In this document: piece after piece, positions 11,401 through 21,765 of the stretch
Numbering within the stretch: the stretch's first letter is position 1
Layout of the letters: every line of letters begins with the position of its first letter
Source of the DNA: Cytidiella melzeri
Taxonomy: Eukaryota; Basidiomycota; Agaricomycetes; Polyporales; Irpicaceae
NCBI GenBank assembly: GCA_022592445.1
Contig: JABYQR010000004.1
Coordinates: 1-64,000 of the forward strand
DNA length: 64,000 bases
Direction: 5' to 3'
Made by a program: the position numbers and the translations under genes
Notes under the pieces: model-generated
Told to the model about the DNA's origin: nothing
Seen by the model: only the letters and a program-made list of their open reading frames with translations
Database searches by the model: none

Positions 11401-12597
11401 CGAAGTATTGAAAGTCAGGTCATACTTGGTGAGCAAGTGAGTGCTTGACAGTCATTCGCATCGAATTTTCTCGAGCACTTTCTGTCGTTGATACTAATCT
11501 TTTGGTCCGAGCTACTGTACTTGACTCCCAGCTCGCCATGTAATGGATTGGAGCTCAAATTGGTCTAGCCAGAGTACGCGTCGGATGTGCCTTGCACGTA
11601 GCCAAATGACTTATCAGCCTAATACCTACGATTGACTGGCACGCGCAAGTTCAGCAAAGGTAGCCTAAGCGCCATGCGAACGATTGCGGTAAGCACGCAA
11701 CAAACTTATAGTTCGTGTATTGACTTGATTCTTTACGGTTTAAAGTCTCAAACGAGGGTGTAACCTCCCGCGACTGGCGGCCTGTGACATTTCCAAGTTG
11801 CAGGCTCACATATCATGGTAACGGCCTTCAGCCGTAAGCTATCAGTACCTACAACTGACTGGTAAGTACGTGGACCATACAGAACCTGATTCTGCTCAGT
11901 GTTGATTGCTTCATTGGTGGATCAAAAGACCGGATAAACTGGGAGAGTAAGCGGGTGTAAAATAGCCGATTATACAAAACCTTTATCGCACGGAGTCAAA
12001 CGGCCTCTCGCCATGGTTGTACCTGCAAGTACGCTCTCTACTTCAGCTGCACTAATGTGTGTTGGCACCGGGTATGTGTGTGTGGTTCACGCATATACAA
12101 TGCGACGACACTGGTTTCCATGCGTCACGCGTTGTATGGCATGGAAAACACCCAGTCTCCTTCTTCAAGGCCTCATTGCGCCGGTGCATGCAAGTCGCCG
12201 CTCTCACTAGCTCGCACAGGTGACCATAATGCTCTCTATCTCTATTCATCTTTTCCATGCTAAATTCTACGTTTCCGACATATCATTCCAATGGGACCAC
12301 ACCAACGCTTGATGATCAATGGGTGCGCAAACAGCGACAAAGCGTACGTGCACCGCTTCATACAGTCGTGGATGCATCGTGCGAGTATGGAGAGCACGAT
12401 ATGTGGGTCGTGTCGAACATAGTTCTACTGGTGGCAATGAGCTGACTCAGAGCTAAATGCAACCACCAAGATCATTTCCAACTACGAGGGCGGTTCTTCA
12501 CGTACTTGAATCCATGCATGGAGGGTGAATGTCGGCACGGTCAGACAGCTGACTGGTCAGCGCTTTTAACATAGATAACGCCCACTCTTAGGAGAGG
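8457..12597. other. Long stretch without a supported gene
   Basis: GC content rises after ~9 kb. The longest plus-strand frame, 10067-11035 (322 codons), has Ser/Arg-rich low-information composition and competes with open frames on both strands, so I do not call it. CCCTGGC..GCCAGGG around 9180-9200 is a short hairpin. From about 11440 the sequence is the upstream part of the duplicated unit described at 11440-16367. A decayed gene may lie at 10420-11110 but I cannot show it. Confidence 0.4.
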
Positions 12598-12605
12598 TAT
12601 ATATA
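12598..12605 (+). promoter_or_regulatory. TATA box of beta-trefoil-like gene 1
   Basis: TATATATA followed by CAACTCA, about 87 bp before the chosen ATG at 12692. The in-frame ATG at 12614 lies only ~10 bp past the TATA box and so would be upstream of the expected transcription start. This is why 12692 was chosen. Confidence 0.6.
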
Positions 12606-12691
12606 CAACTCAGATGAGCCCAGTCGAGTACGCCTCAAAACACTCTCAACAACTCCTGCGAAGTAGTTTCGAACTAATTCAACAGCTTACT

Positions 12692-13438
12692 ATGGCCACT
12701 GGTCACGTCGATGCAACCCATGGAGGCGACAAGTTGATTAACATCACCTTTGATATCAAAATCCAGCACATCCCGTCCCAGCTTTGGGCTGCTTCCCCTC
12801 GCACTCCCAATCCGGACCCTATCATTGTTGAGTCAGAGGACGTGGACGACGAGGTCAACAAGATTGTATGAAATTTTTTGCAACCGTTTACTCGCGTACT
12901 TGGATACTAATATTTCATGATAGTGGAGGGTTACTAGGGTCAAACGCGACGGCAATGGCGGCAGCAACGATGAACATGTTCTCGAAGGCGGCGCAGAATT
13001 ACCAGCTGTCGGCTATTTCCGCATTTTCCAGGACTTGGGTGCGAGAAGGTTCCCCTGGGTCCTTGAGCCGCCGAACGAGCATGTCGAGGTCACACAGAGC
13101 ATCCGCGATAAGGTTTGGAAAATTGCTCGCCAGGCTGGTAACCACTACATGTGAGGTCTCTTGTGCTACTGGTACTGCTATGTCAATCTCATGTTCCGAT
13201 TAGTATTTCGCCTGCTGGAAGCAAGGAGGACGAGCTCTTTTGGACTTCCCTTGATGCAGAAGACACTGATGGCGCTACCAAGCACCAGGTGAGTGCCATG
13301 CATGTTTTTACCGTCTGAGACGTTGGTTTTCAATGTCGAAAATGGGCGCAGGTTACGTTGGAACGCCCCTTGGCCAAGAGGCACCACTGGACTATCCACG
13401 TTATCAAGAGGGACGTTGTTTCTTCGGATACGGAATAA
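12692..13438 (+). CDS. Beta-trefoil-like protein (mushroom inhibitor/lectin-like), gene 1
   Basis: Four exons: 12692-12865, 12924-13150, 13204-13288, 13352-13438. They join in frame to 190 codons ending in TAA. There is no signal peptide, so the product is likely cytosolic. Three internally similar segments end in short aromatic/aliphatic strand patterns: KIQHIPSQLWAA near the start, VWKIARQAGNHYIISPAG then DELFWTS in the middle, and HHWTIHVIKRD at the end. This threefold layout, and especially the NHY-I-PAG..DELFW block, is like mushroom beta-trefoil proteins such as peptidase inhibitors of the I66/mycospin type and ricin-B-type lectins. Seen: the splice sites, frame and repeats. Inferred: the fold; inhibitor or lectin activity cannot be told apart from sequence. 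A paralogue follows at 14947. Confidence 0.65.
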
Positions 13439-14859
13439 GGTATCGTTGGTCGCACTACAGTGCGATTGGAAATCCGAGTTTGGTATATGTCATCGATATG
13501 CGGGCTTTCGTCGAGGTTCGAGAATGGTTTCGAGAGATGCGTGGAAGACGTTTGGAGACTAGTACAGCAGTTCAACTGTGTGAGATACAGCCTTGTTTTG
13601 TTCACCTTATCAAGTTGTATTGTGAGGGTGGTCTACTCGTGTTCGCGGCAACTCTGGATAACATGGCAGAAACTTATGGCGGGAGTCAAAGCTTTAGTTC
13701 CCACGCCACGAAGACGAGCGCCTGACACCCATCATTCTGGCAGTCGCTAATGGTGTGCGCTCAGCTTCAAGTTACTATGTTCGCTATTATCACCTCCTTT
13801 CCCAAGCTCGTGGTAGCGGAAACCATTGCTCTGTGAAGTGCTTATGCTCTCCTCCTACCCACACTATGTGGCTATTCGACACCTTTTCGCAAAAAGTAGT
13901 CGAGTAAACCGCGGCAGAACATACTCGGGATACACCGTGGCTTTGTGAGTAAGTGAGTGTATGAAAGCAGCTACTTGCATCAGCGCTCTATTTGTGTTCA
14001 TTTTGCTGCTGATGCTACCGTGCACAGCATTACCAGGCTCTTTCGCTCCAAAACTCTAAGGCTACCGTACTTGGCTGCTATCTGCCACCTCTTTCTTCAG
14101 CCCCCGTGCAATGAACTGGAGTACGACTTGGCCCGGCCAGAGTACTATTTGCCTCGAAAACGACTTGCTGACCTTATACGCTTGTTCTAAAACCGTGAGT
14201 TTTTGGGTCACCATCTCCCGAACTGTCAGCATCGTGCGGACCCAAGGAGCCTGCCCCCAATGATAACTCCATAGACATCTTCGACAACACGCTATCAGGT
14301 GTTTATTGGCGCGAAAAGTAGCCTTTGCAAAAGCTGCGCGAATGTGTTGATATCTACACATCTCAACTCCGACTACACTCGTTTCCACGCTTCTATCAGC
14401 ACGTTGCATGGCATGGAACGCGTCCAGACTCCTTCTGTATCGCATATGCTTTTTTCAGGCCGCCGATCTCACCGACTGGCTTGGGTGACTTGTGTGGCTC
14501 CCGTCTTTATTCACTCCGACAAAGTTGGTTTCTACGTTTCCGACATAGCATTCCACTGGGGACACTCCAGCGCTCGATGAACTACTGAAGTGTGGGTAGC
14601 AACAAGGCAAACGTGCGCCGGTCCACGCAGCCCTGTGTGTATACTGGTGATGTAGAGTGCATGTGAGCCTGTGGCTGACCACTGTCTGTGTGTAGCTCCC
14701 GACACAACGCAGCTAGGGATGCGGTGACGCCAAGCTAGATGCCACGAGTAAGAACACGAGAGCGGCTCTTGATGCACTTGAGAAGAATGCATGGAGGGTA
14801 AATGTCGGCATGGTCAGGCTGCGGATCGGGCAGCGTTCTCACAAGGCTCGCAACGCATC
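13439..14859. other. Intergenic spacer of the duplication
   Basis: No gene supported. The second half (from about 13940) is the duplicated upstream region of the next gene. The short open frames on both strands have no domain and are not conserved between the two copies. Confidence 0.5.
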
Positions 14860-14869
14860 TATATATATA
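14860..14869 (+). promoter_or_regulatory. TATA box of beta-trefoil-like gene 2
   Basis: TATATATATAA followed by CTCAACC, ~80 bp before the ATG at 14947. Same spacing and same flanking CAACTC/CTCAAC context as in the upstream paralogue, which supports both start choices. Confidence 0.6.
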
Positions 14870-14946
14870 ACTCAACCATTTCCAGTCCAGCAAACCTCAT
14901 ATCGATCGCAGCACCTCACTGTTCGAATTCGCTTACCTGCTCACCC

Positions 14947-16367
14947 ATGGCCGAACACATTGACACTTCTATGAAGTATATTGTTGACGATTTCAAAGAA
15001 CTTAAACCGTATCGCGTGAAGATACAGAACGTTGCAAGCGGACTCTGGGCCTGCGCTCCCGTACCCCCACAGGGCTCAGAGGTTTATGAATATCCTGTCG
15101 TCGTCGAATCTGACAGCTTCAAGTTGCAGTATGACTCATACGACGTGGTATGTCTGTCTGGTTATGTCTTATCCCGGATCAGCAATCTGAATATCTTACC
15201 TCCAGTGGACGGTCGCCTACAGCAATTACAGCAAACACCACTATTACATCTATCACCCTGCCACCAACGACAAATATGCCTGGGTCTCTAAGCCTGGCAC
15301 GAAGGGCGAAAATGTCAAGCTGACTATCCACACGAGGATATGGAAGATTACTCACGTTGGTGATGGGAAGTACAAGTAGGTACATGACTGTGCAGGTCGC
15401 TATGGAGCAGTCAGTGCTCATGTCCCACGACTGTTAGAATCGCTCCAATAGGCGAACAGGAGAAATACCTTTTCTGGACCGACGTCAGTTCGACACCAGG
15501 CCAATCCGTACGTTACTTTTCATGTGCCTGAACGGTGAGCAAAGGTAACATTTCTCCTGCCCTAGATCACGCTTGCGAACCCCAAGAACGACACGATGCT
15601 CTGGAGGTTCCGTGACGTCAACGAAGGCGCGCAAGGCGACAACTTGACCTCAGTGGTCGAGATTCAGCATGTTCCTTGCAAGCTCTTGGCCACTGTCCTC
15701 CCTCCTCTTGGAGATGAAGGTGACACCGACATTCCCGTCAGTGTTGCACCAGAAACCGCGCTCAGACCTTTTTGCCAAACCGTACGGAACATCGTTTTCT
15801 GCGACCAGTTTTTGCACCCAGATCGCTGATGGCCAATGGTAGTGGAAGCTCATGAAGGTTGACCAGGATTGGGTCAATCACAGTGGCGTCTTCCATGGCG
15901 ACCGGATCTATGAAGGCGACATCATACGGAAAGTTGTTCACCACGACTATGTTATCCAGAACGTGCACTCGGGGCTGTACGCCTGGCACGCTGAGCAGGC
16001 GGAGGAGGACATCGAGGTCTTTCAGCGCCAAGAGCCCAGGGTTTGGACGATTATTCGCGTGGCTGGCGACCATTACACGTGAGTTCTGTCGGTGAGTGGC
16101 GCTGTGGCGTGTCTTATTTTCCGATGCAGCATCGCGCCCGCTGGAAAGCAGCAGGACGAGCTCTTTTGGACTGTACATGGCAGGGAATACCCCGTGGACA
16201 ATTCAGATCAGGTATGCACCGTGCAACATACTGTTGGAGATAATGTGTCACAATGGCATTGTGGGAAATATGTTTAGGTCAGGTTGGAGAAACCCTCGGG
16301 CATCCAGCAACACTGGATCATCAGGGCGGTCCAGAGGGATTTTATTCCTCAGAGTGAAGCCACCTGA
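14947..16367 (+). CDS. Double-domain beta-trefoil-like protein, gene 2
   Basis: Seven exons: 14947-15147, 15206-15375, 15438-15507, 15566-15781, 15843-16078, 16130-16211, 16278-16367. They join to 354 codons ending in TGA. The protein is two copies of the domain of the 190-aa neighbour fused head to tail: residues ~1-165 (KIQNVASGLWACAPV, GDGKYKIAPIG, EKYLFWT) and ~166-354 (EIQHVPCKLLATVLPP, AGDHYTIAPAG, DELFWTV, QHWIIRAVQRD). The intron positions repeat between the two halves: in each domain an intron precedes a Trp-initial exon (W-T-V, W-K-L; in gene 1 W-R-V). The second domain therefore arose by duplication of a complete exon set with loss of the stop and promoter between them. No signal peptide. 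Function as for gene 1: inhibitor- or lectin-like, inferred. Confidence 0.65.
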
Positions 16368-16976
16368 GGTGGAAACGGAGTCCGACACGCGATTGATATT
16401 GGACATCATTAAAGCTTGGTGTCTGGCGTTTGGGTTCTCGTAAGACTTGGGGTCGTTCGATGATTATCGTGAGAGATATGCCGAGGAACTTCGACAACCG
16501 AGATATACCAAGCCTGATAGTAGCACGCCTTTGAGCGAAAAATATCGCCTTTCGTTGTTACACACTGTATTTTGGCGAACGATTTACGCAGTTTGCACTC
16601 AGTCGTCGACGTTCGCACGCCACAAACCCAGCGCCTAACGCTCAATCGCACCAGCGCCGGCGCTTTGCTGTTAGCCAAGACTATAGTGGCTAAGCGGCTG
16701 CCAAGTGCTTGTATCATAGTATCAGCGGCCACTACTACAAGTTACCCTCCAAAACTCGTATCAACGCAGAGCTTTCCTCGGCGAAGCTACGGTGAAGTGT
16801 GCTCATATCTGTTCCACCTGCTTCTACGAATCGGATCGAAATCGCTGGTCACCACCAGTCAGACAACACGCCACGGACAGCTTGAGGAAAGGTTTTGAAA
16901 AACTAGTGAGTATCTAGCAGACAATGGCAGCAAGCCCTTATCGCGCTCGGATTGACACTGCTTGTTTTGCTTCAAG
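16368..16976. other. Intergenic, no gene seen
   Basis: Lies between the stop of the beta-trefoil-like gene and the stop codon (minus strand) of the transposon-split host gene. The two genes are convergent. Nothing recognisable apart from short frames. Confidence 0.5.
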
Positions 16977-17009
16977 TCAGGCGGCCGCGTGGCGCAATTC
17001 TTGCTCAAA

Positions 17010-17207
17010 TGTAACGGGTGACCGCCCATCCTCAGCGTCTCAGACCAAACAGGGAAGGTTCCCACGCCACAAAGAGTGGCCGCAGCATAAACGACTGGGC
17101 TGCAAAGTAACGCAGTCCGAAGTTAAGGAGAAGCCTCGTCATCGCAGTACGCAGCAATGATCGGCTCAACTCCTCGTCACTGTGCCGACTTAGCACAGCA
17201 ATAATTA
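17010..17207 (+). repeat. Gypsy 5' LTR, first part
   Basis: Matches 30730-30927 of the 3' LTR. It stops at the 5-bp AATTA that is duplicated around Copia-1. The intact 3' LTR shows the uninterrupted site: AGCAATAATTACACTCC. Confidence 0.9.
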
Positions 17208-17549
17208 TGTTGTTCGATATGACGCTCGGCCATTACGGTCGAGAAGGCATTGATTCGTTCCTCACGACATTAATGATTTCACTCTTCATTTCCCGCCTGT
17301 ATCCGTTTCTTCTTTGTATGTCATTCGTCTGTTACATTCTCTCTATTTCTATGTTTGTATTTCCGCCCCCACTTCACATCCGAAAACCCACATTACAACT
17401 TACATTCTTAACTCCTTCTCGCGCTCTGTATTGGTAGTTCCCGCATTCGCTGGTTATGTATATAAACTACATGTAATTAACGACTTTAATGTATCCTCAT
17501 CATTCGCTCTCGCTCTTTCGTGTTCGCTCGCACACCTGCTCAAACAACA
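17208..17549 (+). repeat. Copia-1 5' LTR
   Basis: TG..CA ends. TATGTATATAAAC near 17454-17466 is a likely TATA box for the element's promoter. Identical to the 3' LTR. Confidence 0.95.
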
Positions 17550-17564
17550 GGTTATGAGCCCCGG
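17550..17564 (+). promoter_or_regulatory. Copia-1 primer-binding site (initiator tRNA-Met anticodon arm)
   Basis: GGTTATGAGCCCCGG directly follows the LTR. Its first 12 bases are the complement of GGGCTCATAACC, the anticodon arm of initiator tRNA-Met. Copia elements of animals and fungi can use a 5' half-tRNA cut in the anticodon loop as primer, and this site fits that mode rather than the usual 3' CCA end. Confidence 0.7.
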
Positions 17565-17693
17565 TCGCTAATAAGTGCAGAACACATTATTTCCTCAAAG
17601 ATTTCTTTGATTTCCATCCAGGCGACAGTACGTCGGCGATACGCCCAATAGGCCTCAACATCCCCACGATCTTGCGATTAGGTCGCCGACAAT

Positions 17694-20600
17694 ATGTCAT
17701 CTACTACCACACCCGCTGTTACCAGCAACGAAGGTTCGGGGACCTACCGTATTGACCCACTAAGGGGAGCCGAGAATTATATTACCTGGCGCATTCAAAT
17801 TACGGATATCTTATCAGACATGGGTCTATTGGGGTACACAGACGGTACGATCACCCGACACGCATCTGATGCCGACAAAATTGCAGAATGGAATAAGAAA
17901 GACCGAAAGGCGCTTACTGCCATCAGACTTCGGATATCAAATGCCATGATGGCTCACGTTCTTAGCGCGACCACTTCCAAGGAAGCCTTCGACGCGCTTG
18001 CAAATATATTCACTACGGAAGGCGCCGTATCTCTTATTGTTCTGCGCCGAAAATTCTTACGCTATTCCATCACGGAAGGTTCCGACCTCGAGGAAGAAAT
18101 CCGGAAGATCAAGGGTCTTTGGCAAGAAATCAATTTGATCCAGAAGACCCCGATTTCGGACCCTGAATTAGCTTCCGTAATCCTCACCGCTTTACCTCAC
18201 AGTTGGGATCCCATGATCTCATCAATTACCCTTGACAATACACAAACCTCCGCCGGTATCATTGCTCGAATCTTACAGGAAGATAATCGCCGCAAGGAGC
18301 GCTCTTCTACCGATACCTCTCTTTATGCCAAGCCCAAGCGCTCGAAATTTCGCTCCGGAGTATTTTGCCATGGATGCAGAAAAGAAGGCCACATTAAGCC
18401 GGAGTGTAGATCGGAGGCGAAGAAGAAAGATGAGAGGGATAGGAAGGATAAGGGCGGAGGGACAAAGGATAGGAAGAGGGAGAAAGGAAAGGGAAAGAGG
18501 GATTACGCTCATGTCGCCGAGGACAGCGACAATGAGCCCGACGAGTACGCCTTCCCAGCCATTGAGAATGCTAACATCGCCACCGAGGGTGTATGGTTAG
18601 CAGATACAGGCACGACATCACACATCGTATCAGACCGATCTCAATTCATCAATTACCGGGAGGCGCCAAGTTCAATTCAAGGCGTCGGTAACTGCCCGAG
18701 TTTAGGCCGCGGCGACGTCAAAGTCATCTTCACCACTAAACATGGCGATTTCCCCATCACTTTGAAGAATGCACTCCATGCCCCTTCCATGAAATTCAAC
18801 CTGATTTCCCTCGGACGACTCACTTCTGAAGGACTCACTTACGAGGGAAGGGAGAAGGTTTTGTTGATCAAAGACGGAAGCAAAATTATTGGACGCGGAA
18901 CAAAGTCCGATAATTTATACCGTATGTCCGTTAAATCCGTGCCTTCGATCGCTTTGATCGCGCAGGACAAGCGCTCCTGGTTTGAATGGCACTGCGCGCT
19001 TGGGCACATCAACAAGCGGCAGCTCGAACAGCTCGTCAAGGACGGCCTCGCCACCGGTATCAACGTCGACACTACATCCGACTCTAACTTCACATGCGAA
19101 ACTTGTATCCAGGCAAAGCATTCGAGGGCCTCATTCCCTCAGAAGACTCTTAGGAAGGTGTCGCAAGTTGGAGAACTAATGTTCTCTGACATCTGGGGAC
19201 CAGCGTCGGTGGAAACTATCGACGGTCACTCCTATATGATCACCTTCACGGATTACTACTCACGTTTTGTCTGGGTCGCCCTCTTGAAAGACAGAGACCA
19301 GGCTCACCTCCGCTTCAAGGAACTCGACGCTTATATCGAAAACCAGGTTGGCCGACGAATCAAATCCATTCGCGTTGACAACGCAAAGGAATACACGCTC
19401 GGAAAGTTCAAATCCTACATTGACTCTCGCGGCATTCAACTCGAACCCACCACACCCTATTCCCCCGAGTATAACGGAATCGCCGAACGTCTCAACCGCG
19501 TGCTCGTGGAACACGCGCGTGCAATGCTCATCGCACACGAACTTCCCAAATTCTTATGGGGAGAGGCTGTCCACTACGCAGCCTACTTGAAGAACCGCTC
19601 GCCCACTCGTGCTCTGCCCGGCCTGACGCCGTTTGAGGCGCTGTGGAAGAAGAAGCCGGACATGAGGGATATACACGAGTTTGGGACTACATGTTTCGTC
19701 AAGGTGAACGTACCATCTTCTAAACTGAACGCAAAGTCTATCAAGCGGAAATTTGTAGGCTTGCGCGAAAGCATTCTAGGCTGGCGGTACTACGTGCCAG
19801 AGACGAGAAAGGTTCTCGTATCGCGCGAAGTCATCTTTCCTTCCAATGACACCCTCCCTGCACCCATCGTCGACTCGACCTCTGGTCTTGAGGGGGAGAA
19901 ATTAACTCACACCACTACGCCGGCACCAACAACACCTACCACAACCAATACAACTGTGCCTACCACGACTACTCAATCCAAGACCGAGATCGAGCCCTCC
20001 TTGGCTGTCACACGCGGACGTCGCAACATCGAACGTGTCGATTATCTCAAAGTCAACGACGGCCCTCAACGTACGCTCAGGTCAATGTCTGCCAAGCCCA
20101 GACATAAAGACATGCATTTGCTTCCGCCTGTATCCGGACTACCGGGACAGGGGGAGATCGACGAATCCTCGATCGACAACTCCAATCTCTGTTTCTCTGC
20201 ACTCGATCTTGACTCACCGCAAACTTTGAAAGACGTTCAAGCTCGCGACGACTGGCCTTCTTGGAAAGAGGCTATGGACAAGGAAATGAACCAACTCAAG
20301 AAGCTGGGCACTTACGACGTCGAAGAACTACCAACCGACCGCAAGGCTGTCGGTTGTCGCTGGGTTTTCGCGATCAAGCGCGACTCGGAAGGAAACATCC
20401 TCAAATATAAAGCACGACTCGTCGCGCAGGGTTTCTCTCAAATCCCTGGGCAGGACTTCTTCGCTACGCACGCTCCTGTTATGCGCCTTGAAACATTTCG
20501 CTTACTCATCGCCATTACAGCTTGCCTTGACCTCGAACTTCATCAAGTCGACGTTGTAGGGGCATATCTCAACTCTCCGCTACAGGAAGCTATCTTTATG

Positions 20601-21758
20601 AAGCAGGCACCTGGCTATGAAGATGGCACTTCACGCGTGTATCATCTCAAGAAGGCGCTATACGGCCTCAAACAAGCAGGACGCGCTTGGCGACAAGAAC
20701 TCGACCGCGTACTACTCGAATCCCTTGGATTCACGCGTTCGCAGGCTGATCCCTGCCTCTACCATCGCATCACGAAGTTTGACCTCGTCCTCATCGGTAC
20801 TCATGTGGACGACTGCCTGATTATCTCCAACGACCTCGACATCATTACTACTCTGAAAGCTGATCTCCGTAAACATTTCGAGATCACCGATCTAGGAGAA
20901 GCCGCGCTTTACGTTGGTATCCAAATCTCTCGCGAACGCCGTTCGCACTCCATCACTCTCAGTCAGGCACACTACATCGACACCATACTATCGCGTTTCG
21001 GCATGGAAACCTGCAATCCCGTCTCAACTCCTCTCGAAGCCAACACCGTCCTTTCACCCGCGACAGAAGACGAAGAACTACTCTCCGACGTCCCATACCA
21101 AGCTCTTATTGGTTCTCTCATGTACGCTTCTGTCGGAACACGACCCGACATCTCATTCGCGGTCCAAACCCTTAGCCAATTCAACACCTCTCACACGACC
21201 ACTCACTGGACGGCAGCGAAACATGTCCTCAGGTACCTCAAGAAGACTCAAGACTATGGTATCACTTATGGCAACGACTCGGACCTCATCATTGCGGGTT
21301 TCAGCGACGCCGACTGGGGTCAAAATCGCGGAGACCGTCGCTCAGTGTCAGGATACGCCTTCCTCATTGGAGGAGGCATTGTTAGCTGGAGCTCGAAGAA
21401 GCAAACTACGGTCGCTCTGTCTACCATGGAGGCCGAGTATGTCGCGTTGGCACACGCAATTAAGGAAGGGATATGGTTAAGGACAGTACTATCCGAGCTA
21501 GGTCTTCTCACTGCAGGACCTACCATCATTGCTACCGACAACCTCGCCGCGATTTCATTCGCTCAAGACCATCAATTTCACTCACGTTCCAAACACATAG
21601 ACATTCGCCACCACTTCGTTCGGGAACGCGTCTTAGACGGAACCATCAAGATACCTCATTGTTCCTCCGAAGAGAACCGCGCCGATATTCTCACCAAGGC
21701 GCTGCCTCGCATCAAACATCAAGAACAACTCGCGCTCATCCACTTGGCAACTCGTTGA
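17694..21758 (+). CDS. Copia-1 gag-pol polyprotein
   Basis: 1354 codons in one frame, no stop or frameshift. Domains in order: copia-type gag (residues ~10-200); zinc knuckle CHGCRKEGHIKPEC coded at about 18366-18407; aspartic protease with DTG at 18603-18611 (WLADTGTTSHI); pre-integrase H-x-H and C-x2-C zinc site (WHCALGHINKRQ..CETC); integrase core with Asp in FSDIWGP, Asp in RVDNAKEY and Glu in YNGIAERLNR; reverse transcriptase with the copia VDD motif at 20805-20813 (THVDDCLI); RNase H with SDADWG, STMEAEYVAL and ATDN. The order PR-IN-RT-RH defines Ty1/copia. All catalytic residues I can check are present. The stop overlaps the polypurine tract. The leader (17565-17693) is short and ATG-free up to the start. 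Confidence 0.95.
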   Translation: MSSTTTPAVTSNEGSGTYRIDPLRGAENYITWRIQITDILSDMGLLGYTDGTITRHASDADKIAEWNKKDRKALTAIRLRISNAMMAHVLSATTSKEAFDALANIFTTEGAVSLIVLRRKFLRYSITEGSDLEEEIRKIKGLWQEINLIQKTPISDPELASVILTALPHSWDPMISSITLDNTQTSAGIIARILQEDNRRKERSSTDTSLYAKPKRSKFRSGVFCHGCRKEGHIKPECRSEAKKKDERDRKDKGGGTKDRKREKGKGKRDYAHVAEDSDNEPDEYAFPAIENANIATEGVWLADTGTTSHIVSDRSQFINYREAPSSIQGVGNCPSLGRGDVKVIFTTKHGDFPITLKNALHAPSMKFNLISLGRLTSEGLTYEGREKVLLIKDGSKIIGRGTKSDNLYRMSVKSVPSIALIAQDKRSWFEWHCALGHINKRQLEQLVKDGLATGINVDTTSDSNFTCETCIQAKHSRASFPQKTLRKVSQVGELMFSDIWGPASVETIDGHSYMITFTDYYSRFVWVALLKDRDQAHLRFKELDAYIENQVGRRIKSIRVDNAKEYTLGKFKSYIDSRGIQLEPTTPYSPEYNGIAERLNRVLVEHARAMLIAHELPKFLWGEAVHYAAYLKNRSPTRALPGLTPFEALWKKKPDMRDIHEFGTTCFVKVNVPSSKLNAKSIKRKFVGLRESILGWRYYVPETRKVLVSREVIFPSNDTLPAPIVDSTSGLEGEKLTHTTTPAPTTPTTTNTTVPTTTTQSKTEIEPSLAVTRGRRNIERVDYLKVNDGPQRTLRSMSAKPRHKDMHLLPPVSGLPGQGEIDESSIDNSNLCFSALDLDSPQTLKDVQARDDWPSWKEAMDKEMNQLKKLGTYDVEELPTDRKAVGCRWVFAIKRDSEGNILKYKARLVAQGFSQIPGQDFFATHAPVMRLETFRLLIAITACLDLELHQVDVVGAYLNSPLQEAIFMKQAPGYEDGTSRVYHLKKALYGLKQAGRAWRQELDRVLLESLGFTRSQADPCLYHRITKFDLVLIGTHVDDCLIISNDLDIITTLKADLRKHFEITDLGEAALYVGIQISRERRSHSITLSQAHYIDTILSRFGMETCNPVSTPLEANTVLSPATEDEELLSDVPYQALIGSLMYASVGTRPDISFAVQTLSQFNTSHTTTHWTAAKHVLRYLKKTQDYGITYGNDSDLIIAGFSDADWGQNRGDRRSVSGYAFLIGGGIVSWSSKKQTTVALSTMEAEYVALAHAIKEGIWLRTVLSELGLLTAGPTIIATDNLAAISFAQDHQFHSRSKHIDIRHHFVRERVLDGTIKIPHCSSEENRADILTKALPRIKHQEQLALIHLATR

Positions 21759-21765
21759 GGGGGAG
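21757..21765 (+). promoter_or_regulatory. Copia-1 polypurine tract
   Basis: GAGGGGGAG immediately before the 3' LTR, overlapping the stop codon. It primes plus-strand DNA synthesis. Copia-2 has the same tract at 36596-36604. Confidence 0.85.

Larger units (their letters stand above)
11440..16367. repeat. Tandem segmental duplication, gene plus promoter (~2.3 kb unit)
   Basis: The upstream region of the second beta-trefoil-like gene repeats that of the first in the same order. Both have a block GAGTAAGTGAGTG / GCAAGTGAGTG (13945 and 11433), then CTACGTTTCCGACATA..CATTCCA (about 12267 and 14533), then ATGCATGGAGGGTRAATGTCGGCA (about 12513 and 14789), then a TATA box and the gene. Start codons are 2255 bp apart. 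Divergence of the noncoding parts is high, so the duplication is not recent. Confidence 0.7.

Noticed and set aside
12614..12691. Upstream in-frame ATG of beta-trefoil-like gene 1
   Set aside because: Only ~10 bp after the TATA box, so before the likely transcription start; the paralogue has its ATG at the same distance as 12692.
17207..17571. Repeated 76- and 85/100-codon ORFs in the Copia-1 LTRs (also at 21765)
   Set aside because: They recur only because the LTR is duplicated; hydrophobic translation of U3/R sequence with no known domain.
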